Source: Clostridiales bacterium
GTDB lineage: Bacteria > Bacillota_A > Clostridia > Peptostreptococcales > Anaerovoracaceae
NCBI GenBank assembly: GCA_015058265.1
Contig: SVCR01000092.1
Coordinates: 1-6,841 of the forward strand
Length of the DNA: 6,841 nt
Reading direction: 5' to 3'
The translations under genes were made by a program, and so were the position numbers. A model generated the notes under the pieces. It made no database searches. It was not told the origin of the DNA and saw only the letters and a list, made by a program, of their open reading frames with translations. Below are positions 1 to 4,573 of this stretch, piece after piece; position 1 is the first letter of the stretch; every line of letters begins with the position of its first letter.

Positions 1-7
1 CCATAAG

Positions 8-41
8 AACTCTTGAAATCTTACGGTTTCAAGAGTTTTTT
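8..41 (+). terminator. Intrinsic terminator of a gene upstream of the window
   Basis: A perfect 11-bp inverted repeat (8-18 with 27-37) extends inward by a T-G and a C-G pair to a TTAC tetraloop at 21-24. It is followed directly by six T residues (36-41, the first two shared with the stem). This is the classic Rho-independent shape on the + strand. The gene it ends is not in the window. There is no T tract on the minus strand, so it is not obviously bidirectional. Confidence 0.88.
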
Positions 42-66
42 CATGCGCATATTATGTTAATAATGT

Positions 67-95
67 TTGACGCTGGTTCTGTGTAACTGTAAAAT
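67..95 (+). promoter_or_regulatory. Vegetative (sigma-A type) promoter for purR
   Basis: TTGACG at 67-72 and TAAAAT at 90-95 are separated by 17 bases, each box one mismatch from consensus. Transcription would begin near 102, giving a leader of about 88 nt before the purR ATG. The promoter lies just after the terminator at 8-41, so purR starts a new transcription unit. I found no convincing PurBox pair here that would show autoregulation. Confidence 0.7.
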
Positions 96-133
96 GTAAA
101 TAGGTTTGATCATTATTATTCTGTTGATTCGAA

Positions 134-175
134 GGGAGGCAAAGCCTGCCTCTGTCTGCATGCGCTGATACAGAG
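134..175 (+). promoter_or_regulatory. Two hairpins in the purR leader
   Basis: The first stem pairs 134-140 with 144-151 around an AAA loop, with G148 bulged and a terminal G-T wobble; it contains the only Shine-Dalgarno-like run (GGGAGG, 134-139). The second stem pairs CTCTGT (150-155) with ACAGAG (170-175). The two share bases 150-151 and so compete slightly at the junction. Neither is followed by a T tract, so they are not terminators. A role in translation control is inference only, and I recognise no known riboswitch class. Confidence 0.3.
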
Positions 176-193
176 ACGACTATAATCGAATGA
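146..193 (+). CDS. Candidate 15-codon leader peptide overlapping the purR start
   Basis: A short reading frame, open between stop codons at 125 and 191, contains no ATG, GTG or TTG. It does have CTG at 146, exactly 6 nt after GGGAGG (134-139). If it is used as a start, the peptide would read MPLSACADTETTIIE and stop at TGA 191-193, overlapping the purR ATG as ATGA. Such an overlap is the typical arrangement for translational coupling, and purR has no Shine-Dalgarno sequence of its own. CTG starts are rare and weak in bacteria, so this remains a hypothesis. The frame could equally be chance. Confidence 0.2.
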   Translation: MPLSACADTETTIIE

Positions 194-1005
194 AGAAGAA
201 TAAACGTGTCGGAATGCTGCTCGATGAACTCACAAGTAATCCGGGCAGATTATATGAATCAAAATATTTCTGTGCTAAATACGATATAGCTAAGTCCAGT
301 CTTTCTGAAGACATCAAGCTTGTCAATGAGATCCTTCAGGCTAACGGTTCAGGCCGTATTGAGAGCATCCTCGGAGTTGGCGGCGGTATAAGATATGTTG
401 CCGGGATATCTGTTGAGAGGATCAAAGAACTGCAGAAGGAACTGATCGAGGCGCTTTCTGAGCCGTCGAGAATGCTGGGAGGCGGATATCTGTACACTTC
501 GGATATAATGTTCAACGGACATTTCATATCCGGAATGGCAAGGGTCTTTGCCCGTGAGTTCAGCGGGCGCGGAGCTGATTATGTAGTGACCGTTGAGACC
601 AAAGGGATCGGCATAGCAGCCGAGACAGCACTGATGCTCGGAGTTCCTCTCGTGGTTATCAGGAGGGAGGCAAAGTACTCTGAAGGCTCTACTGTGAGTA
701 TCAACTACTTCTCAGGTACTAATGAGCGGATCCAGAAGATGTCGATAGCCAAGAGAGCTGTGGTTCCAGGGAGCAAAGCTATTATAATCGATGACTTCAT
801 GAGAGCGGGGGGAAGTCTGAAAGGTATACGAGATATTCTGGGTGAATTCAATGTTGAGACTGTAGGGATCGGAGTATGTCTGGAAGCCCGCAAGCCGATA
901 CGCAAGAAGGTGGATGATCCTGTAGCTATCCTGATCATCGAGGATATAGATGATGAAAAGGGCGAGATCAGGCTGACTGCTAATGAAGATCTCTGGAAGG
1001 AATGA
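190..1005 (+). CDS. purR: PurR, purine operon repressor (PRPP-responsive)
   Basis: This cytoplasmic 271-residue regulator of the Bacillus-type PurR family represses purine synthesis and salvage genes and is released from DNA by PRPP. Residues 1-75 form the winged-helix DNA-binding domain, including the family-typical AKSSLSED (34-41) and a glycine-rich turn at 62-66. Residues from about 80 form a type I phosphoribosyltransferase fold with GGGYLYTSDI (97-106), EGSTVSINYFSG (165-176) and the PRPP-binding loop IIIDDFMRAGG (198-208). It resembles B. subtilis PurR throughout (slightly shorter than its roughly 285 residues). The fold is regulatory, not enzymatic. ATG 190 is the only possible start after the in-frame TGA at 166, and it aligns with the family N terminus. 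The start lacks a nearby Shine-Dalgarno sequence: the only strong one is about 50 nt upstream. I see no intrinsic terminator after the gene. Confidence 0.95.
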   Translation: MKKNKRVGMLLDELTSNPGRLYESKYFCAKYDIAKSSLSEDIKLVNEILQANGSGRIESILGVGGGIRYVAGISVERIKELQKELIEALSEPSRMLGGGYLYTSDIMFNGHFISGMARVFAREFSGRGADYVVTVETKGIGIAAETALMLGVPLVVIRREAKYSEGSTVSINYFSGTNERIQKMSIAKRAVVPGSKAIIIDDFMRAGGSLKGIRDILGEFNVETVGIGVCLEARKPIRKKVDDPVAILIIEDIDDEKGEIRLTANEDLWKE

Positions 1006-1076
1006 TAACTTTATTCTATAGAAACAGTCGATTTTGTACGGTTAGTAATATAAGTAATAATGGGGTGTTATCTTCC

Positions 1077-1105
1077 TTGAACTTGATTGCATAATTCAAT
1101 ATAAT
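1077..1105 (+). promoter_or_regulatory. Strong vegetative promoter for murC
   Basis: TTGAAC (1077-1082) and a perfect TATAAT (1100-1105) are separated by 17 bases. This is the best promoter match in the window, with a start expected near 1112. It makes murC independently transcribed even though purR lies just upstream without a visible terminator. Confidence 0.8.
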
Positions 1106-1127
1106 CTACGAGGGATATCGCGTGTTA

Positions 1128-1144
1128 TTGCCGCTTTGCGGTAA
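1128..1144 (+). other. Small GC-rich hairpin in the murC leader
   Basis: TTGCCGC (1128-1134) pairs with GCGGTAA (1138-1144) around a TTT loop: seven pairs, one of them G-T. It lies inside the predicted 59-nt murC leader and ends 13 nt before the ribosome binding site AGGGAG (1158-1163). No T tract follows, so it is not a terminator. It might stabilise the 5' end of the transcript, but it could be incidental. Confidence 0.3.
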
Positions 1145-1170
1145 ATTGACACCATTTAGGGAGATATATT

Positions 1171-2547
1171 ATGCGTATAGATGAATATAAAAGAATTCAT
1201 TGTCTGGGGATCGGAGGCATCGGATTATCAGCGGTTGCCGAGATCCTGGCGGATAATGGTCATATAGTATCAGGAACGGATATCAATCCGTCCAAAGTCA
1301 CAAGGCATCTTGAGAGCATCGGCATCAAAGTATACAGCTCTCATGAGCCTGAGAATGTCGAAGACGTTGACGCTATCGTTTATTCCGCAGCGGTCTCAGA
1401 TGAGAATCCGGAGGTTATCAGAGCTCATGAACTGGGGATCCCTCTTTTTTCGAGAGCGGAAGTTCTTGGAATGATAATGGAGAACTATGACAATTCGGTA
1501 GCCATCTGCGGAACTCACGGCAAGACTACAGTCACATCCATGACATCTTTGATCCTGAGGAATGCGAACTACAAGCCGACCATTCTTGTCGGCGGCAATC
1601 TGCCTCAGATCCACGGCAATGTGGAGATCGGAGAGAACACTTACTTTGTTACAGAGGCTTGTGAGTATATGGACAGCTTTCTCCAGCTGATCCCGAGCAT
1701 AGGTGTCATACTGAATATCGATTCCGATCATCTTGATTATTTCAAGGATATGGATCACATCGTTAAGTCTTTCAGCACCTTTGTCGAGCAGATCCCGGAA
1801 GACGGTATCATAATCGCCTACGGCGACAATCCTTTTGTCAAGAGCATACTCAAGGGTCACAGCAATAAGATCACTTACGGATACAGTGAGAGCAATGCCT
1901 TCTATGCTGAGAACATCGTGTTCAACGAAAGCGGCTTCCCGTCGTTCGATATATGCCATAAAGGAAGTAAGGTCACGAATATCCAGCTGTCTGTACCGGG
2001 GGAACATAACGTACTGAATGCTATGGCGGCCTTCGTAACGGCTGCATATCTCAAAGTCGATATCGAGACTATAAGAGAGACCCTGGCAGAGTACCGCGGA
2101 ACCAACCGCAGATTTGACTTCAACGGGTGTACAGATAAGGGCGTTATAATCATCGATGACTATGCTCATCACCCGACGGAGATCAAGGCGACACTCTCGG
2201 CAGCGAAGAATGTTAAGCATAACAAGCTTTGGCTTATATTCCAGCCTCATACATACACCAGAACGAAGGCTCTTTTCGATGAATTCGTCGATTCCTTTGA
2301 CGATACTGACACTTTGATCCTTACGGATATCTATGCCGCAAGAGAGAAGGATGTTTACGATATCTCTTCGTACAAACTCGCTTCGGCCATCAAGCAGAAA
2401 TATCCGGGCAAAGAAGTCTATTATGTGAAGGATTTTGAGGATATCGTCAACTATATCCGCAAGGTCGCTCAGAAGGACGATATAGTCATGACTATGGGTG
2501 CCGGCGACGTATATAAAATAGGTGAGATGCTGCTCGGCAAAGAGTAG
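1171..2547 (+). CDS. murC: MurC, UDP-N-acetylmuramate--L-alanine ligase
   Basis: This cytoplasmic enzyme joins L-alanine to UDP-N-acetylmuramic acid using ATP, the first amino acid step of peptidoglycan stem-peptide synthesis (EC 6.3.2.8). At 458 residues it has the normal family length and all three Mur ligase domains. Residues 1-105 are the Rossmann-like UDP-binding domain, with GIGGIGLSAVAEIL (13-26) and GTDI (35-38). The central ATPase domain carries the P-loop GTHGKTT (114-120), TEACEY (161-166) and NIDSDHLDYF (182-191). Further ligase motifs are PGEHNVLNA (277-285), RRFDF (313-317), DDYAHHPTEI (329-338), QPHTYTRT (358-365) and MGAGDVY (442-448). ATG 1171 is preceded by AGGGAG (1158-1163) with 7-nt spacing. 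It has its own promoter at 1077-1105 and sits between the PRPP sensor and the PRPP synthase, without an obvious metabolic link to either. Nothing appears damaged. Confidence 0.97.
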   Translation: MRIDEYKRIHCLGIGGIGLSAVAEILADNGHIVSGTDINPSKVTRHLESIGIKVYSSHEPENVEDVDAIVYSAAVSDENPEVIRAHELGIPLFSRAEVLGMIMENYDNSVAICGTHGKTTVTSMTSLILRNANYKPTILVGGNLPQIHGNVEIGENTYFVTEACEYMDSFLQLIPSIGVILNIDSDHLDYFKDMDHIVKSFSTFVEQIPEDGIIIAYGDNPFVKSILKGHSNKITYGYSESNAFYAENIVFNESGFPSFDICHKGSKVTNIQLSVPGEHNVLNAMAAFVTAAYLKVDIETIRETLAEYRGTNRRFDFNGCTDKGVIIIDDYAHHPTEIKATLSAAKNVKHNKLWLIFQPHTYTRTKALFDEFVDSFDDTDTLILTDIYAAREKDVYDISSYKLASAIKQKYPGKEVYYVKDFEDIVNYIRKVAQKDDIVMTMGAGDVYKIGEMLLGKE

Positions 2548-2569
2548 ATCTTTATAAATCAATCATAAG

Positions 2570-2599
2570 TTAACACTAAAACATGCGGCTCTATATGAT
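2570..2599 (+). promoter_or_regulatory. Probable promoter for prs
   Basis: TTAACA (2570-2575) and TATGAT (2594-2599) are separated by 18 bases, each with one mismatch to the vegetative consensus. The predicted transcript starts near 2606, only a few bases before the first ribosome binding site (2609-2613), giving a leader of roughly 17 nt for the 2623 start or 110 nt for the 2716 start. No terminator separates murC from prs, so read-through from murC is also likely. Confidence 0.5.
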
Positions 2600-2608
2600 C
2601 AATTAACC

Positions 2609-2613
2609 GGAGG
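2609..2613 (+). promoter_or_regulatory. First ribosome binding site of prs (start at 2623)
   Basis: GGAGG at 2609-2613 lies 9 nt before ATG 2623. This strong site would start a form of PRPP synthetase 31 residues longer than the family norm, since the frame runs without a stop into the conventional start at 2716. Confidence 0.55.
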
Positions 2614-2622
2614 TTATCAAGT

Positions 2623-2715
2623 ATGAGCGAAAAAATGCATAAAGATATTAAATCTATTGCAAGAACTATACGCAACACCACTCATCATCAGAATTATAAT
2701 AGGGAGGACACCGAT
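2623..2715 (+). other. In-frame 31-codon N-terminal extension or leader of prs
   Basis: From ATG 2623 the frame reads 31 codons (beginning [16 protein letters not shown]) straight into the standard Prs start at 2716. The stretch is AT-rich compared with the gene body, hydrophilic, and rich in Lys, Arg, His and Asn. It has no signal peptide or membrane segment and no motif I recognise. Typical Prs proteins do not have it. It may be a translated extension giving a second, longer isoform, or a leader whose reading frame is open by chance. Confidence 0.45.
2701..2707 (+). promoter_or_regulatory. Second ribosome binding site of prs (start at 2716)
   Basis: AGGGAGG at 2701-2707 lies 8 nt before ATG 2716, stronger than the first site. 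It decides the preferred start because the product then matches the length and residue numbering of known PRPP synthetases. Confidence 0.75.
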
Positions 2716-3672
2716 ATGACGGGCGACAAGTTTTCTCACCTTAAGCTGTTCAGCTGCAATTCCAATCCTGAACTCGCACAGGAAATCGCTGAATATATGG
2801 GGATAGAATTGGGAAAGTCCACAGTAACCAAGTTCAGTGACGGAGAGATCAGTGTAAGTATCTGGGAATCAGTAAGAGGGAAAGATTGCTTTATTATTCA
2901 GTCCACCAATGACCCTGTTAATGATAACCTTATGGAACTTCTGATCATGACAGATGCTCTCAAGAGAGCTTCTGCAAACAGCGTTACTGCTGTAATTCCT
3001 TATTACGGCTACGCAAGACAGGATCGTAAGGCTAAGGCCAGGGATCCAATCACAGCTAAGCTGGTAGCTAACATGATAACTGCTGCCGGTATCGACAGAG
3101 TGATCACAATGGATCTGCATGCTTCACAGGAGCAGGGATACTTCGATATTCCTGTTGATCACATGCTGGGTCAGCCGATGCTCACTGATTATTTCAAACT
3201 CAAGGAACTTGACGATCTGGTAATCGTTTCACCGGACCACGGTTCTGTTAAGAGAGCACGTAATATGGCTAAGCCTCTCAACGTTCCTATCGCTATCATC
3301 GATAAGAGAAGACCGGAGGCAAACAAGAGTGAGATCATGAATGTCATCGGTGATGTCAAGGGCAAGAACTGCATCATCCTCGATGACCTTATCGATACAG
3401 CAGGGACTATCTGCAATGCAGCACAGGCTCTGATCGATCTCGGCGCTAAGGATGTATATGCATGCGCTACACATGCTGTTCTTTCCGGACCTGCTCTTGA
3501 GAGAATAGAAGCAAGCCCGATCAAAGAGATGGTATTACTCAATACTATTCCTATCCCGGAGGAAAAGAGACTCAGCAAATTCACAGTACTTTCAGTAGGT
3601 CATTTATTTGCTGAAACGATCACACGTATTTACCTGAACAAGCCTATCTCGGTAATGTTCTCTAATGACTGA
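2716..3672 (+). CDS. prs: Prs, ribose-phosphate diphosphokinase (PRPP synthetase)
   Basis: This cytoplasmic enzyme transfers diphosphate from ATP to ribose 5-phosphate to make PRPP, the precursor of purines, pyrimidines, NAD, histidine and tryptophan (EC 2.7.6.1). Read from 2716 it has 318 residues, almost exactly the length of B. subtilis Prs (317). Its catalytic pair then falls at K197 and R199, the same numbers as in that enzyme. Other motifs are FSDGE (40-44), the flexible ATP loop [14 protein letters not shown] (96-109), the metal and ATP signature [17 protein letters not shown] (133-149), SPDHG (172-176) and the ribose-phosphate loop [10 protein letters not shown] (223-232). It belongs to the phosphate-activated class I enzymes. 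An in-frame upstream ATG at 2623, also with a good ribosome binding site, could add 31 residues. Its product, PRPP, is the signal that PurR, encoded two genes upstream, detects. A hairpin terminator follows the gene. Confidence 0.96.
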   Translation: MTGDKFSHLKLFSCNSNPELAQEIAEYMGIELGKSTVTKFSDGEISVSIWESVRGKDCFIIQSTNDPVNDNLMELLIMTDALKRASANSVTAVIPYYGYARQDRKAKARDPITAKLVANMITAAGIDRVITMDLHASQEQGYFDIPVDHMLGQPMLTDYFKLKELDDLVIVSPDHGSVKRARNMAKPLNVPIAIIDKRRPEANKSEIMNVIGDVKGKNCIILDDLIDTAGTICNAAQALIDLGAKDVYACATHAVLSGPALERIEASPIKEMVLLNTIPIPEEKRLSKFTVLSVGHLFAETITRIYLNKPISVMFSND

Positions 3673-3726
3673 TCGTGTGTGAGCAGGCAGAGAGCTTCGC
3701 TCGGTAATTAATAAAGTGACAAAAGG

Positions 3727-3773
3727 CTGCATACCATGTCGGCACATTTTGCTGGATGGTATGCAGATTTTAT
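3727..3773 (+). terminator. Terminator after prs, possibly working in both directions
   Basis: A perfect 11-bp inverted repeat (CTGCATACCAT at 3727-3737 with ATGGTATGCAG at 3756-3766) encloses an 18-nt loop that can itself form a short GCA/TGC stem. It is followed by ATTTTAT. On the minus strand the same stem is followed by CCTTTT (from AAAAGG at 3721-3726). The T tracts are short and offset, so strength is uncertain, but the position 55 bases after the prs stop fits a terminator well. Confidence 0.7.
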
Positions 3774-3853
3774 AACGGACAAGCGATGCCCGATCATCAG
3801 ACGAAAGGGACATTCGCTCTTGATGGTATTTTGTAAAGAGAAAGCAAGAAGAT

Positions 3854-4513
3854 ATGGCTTTGTTTGGTTTTGGGAAAAAGTCCGGCGGATCCGGCTTCGA
3901 TGAGAACACTTTCGTGATAGCCGGTCTGGGTAATCCGGGCAAGGAATATGAGAACACCAGGCATAACATGGGCTTCAGAGCCCTTGATGTGCTGGCCGCC
4001 GACGCAGGAATCGATATTCGGAGATCGAAATTCCATTCCCTGATAGGTCAGGGCAGGATCGGAGGCAGGAAGGTAGTTCTCGTAAAACCTCAGACATATA
4101 TGAATAACAGCGGTGTCGCTGTCAGAGAGGCGGCGATGTATTATGATGTGCCGAGCTGCAATGTCATCGTCATATACGATGACATTGACCTGCCGACGGC
4201 CGCCATCAGGATCCGCAAGTCCGGCGGCGCCGGCACGCACAACGGAATGAAGTCCGTTGTGCAGCAGCTCGGAGTCAAGGACTTTCCGCGCATCCGCATC
4301 GGAGTAGGCGCAGCCGCGGATAATGAGGATCTGGTGGACAGAGTCATCGGTAAGGTACCCGCATCAGAACAGGAGCTGCTTGACAAGGCTGCGGCCGAGG
4401 CAGCGGCTGCTGCATCTGATATCATCAAACTCGGCATCGACACTGCGATGAATCGACACAATCACAAGCAGAATGCTAAAAGCAATAAGAAGGATGACGA
4501 TAAGGATGAATGA
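3854..4513 (+). CDS. pth: Pth, peptidyl-tRNA hydrolase
   Basis: This cytoplasmic esterase frees tRNA from peptidyl-tRNAs dropped by ribosomes (EC 3.1.1.29). The family core spans about residues 20-195. GNPGKEYENTRHNMGF (26-41) holds the substrate-contacting N27 and catalytic H37, equivalent to E. coli N10 and H20. KPQTYMNNSG (78-87) contains N84; YDDIDLP (108-114) contains D109, the partner of the catalytic His; SGGAGTHNG (123-131) contains H129. At 219 residues it exceeds the usual 185-195, with about 18 extra residues at the N terminus (MALFGFGKKSGGSG...) and a charged Lys/Asp tail from about 200 to the end, after an alanine-rich helix (179-187). ATG 3854 is chosen because the next candidate, GTG 3914, has no ribosome binding site and would cut into the first strand. 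The site at 3854 is itself weak (AAGAAG close to the ATG). mfd follows after 60 nt, probably in the same operon. Confidence 0.95.
   Translation: MALFGFGKKSGGSGFDENTFVIAGLGNPGKEYENTRHNMGFRALDVLAADAGIDIRRSKFHSLIGQGRIGGRKVVLVKPQTYMNNSGVAVREAAMYYDVPSCNVIVIYDDIDLPTAAIRIRKSGGAGTHNGMKSVVQQLGVKDFPRIRIGVGAAADNEDLVDRVIGKVPASEQELLDKAAAEAAAAASDIIKLGIDTAMNRHNHKQNAKSNKKDDDKDE
4160..4186. repeat. Perfect 11-bp inverted repeat inside pth
   Basis: AATGTCATCGT (4160-4170) is the exact reverse complement of ACGATGACATT (4176-4186), with a 5-nt loop, CATAT. It coincides exactly with codons N103 to I111 of pth, the strand leading to the active-site aspartate. The alternating Val/Ile codons GTC and ATC are naturally complementary to the Asp codons GAT and GAC, which may explain it. 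No T tract follows. Confidence 0.6.
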
Positions 4514-4573
4514 TATCTCGATCCATGATCGGGATCATTCCCTTATTCCCGCCTTATTAATCAGGAAGGTATA

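Noticed and set aside
182..194. PurBox-like sequence ATAATCGAATGAA over the purR start, and another CGAA at 130-133.
   Set aside because: It matches the B. subtilis PurBox consensus (AWWWCCGAACWWT) at only 9 of 13 positions, lacks the CCGAAC core, and the second CGAA is not a properly inverted partner.
665..675. GGGAGGCAAAG occurs both at 134-144 (leader) and at 665-675 (inside purR).
   Set aside because: An 11-base direct repeat of purine-rich sequence is easily due to chance, and the second copy is ordinary coding sequence (R-R-E-A-K).
1014..1023. Palindrome TTCTATAGAA just after purR, considered as a terminator.
   Set aside because: It has no loop, low GC content and no T tract; it is too weak to stop transcription.
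1396..2562. Long open frame on the minus strand opposite murC (388 codons).
   Set aside because: It mirrors the codon structure of murC, encodes no recognisable domain, and murC is complete with all its motifs on the + strand.
2695..2700. Perfect TATAAT just upstream of the prs inner start.
   Set aside because: There is no acceptable -35 at 16-18 bases (GCAACA at best), and the transcript would begin inside the ribosome binding site at 2701-2707.
3823..3903. Small frame from ATG 3823 (26 codons, basic) overlapping the start of pth.
   Set aside because: It has no ribosome binding site at a usable distance, its codons overlap pth in another frame, and its composition looks like a shadow of the Lys/Gly-rich pth N terminus.
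4520..4542. Overlapping small inverted repeats (GATCC/GGATC, GGGA/TCCC) between pth and mfd, considered as a terminator.
   Set aside because: The stems are only 4-5 bp and no T tract follows; pth and mfd are more likely co-transcribed.
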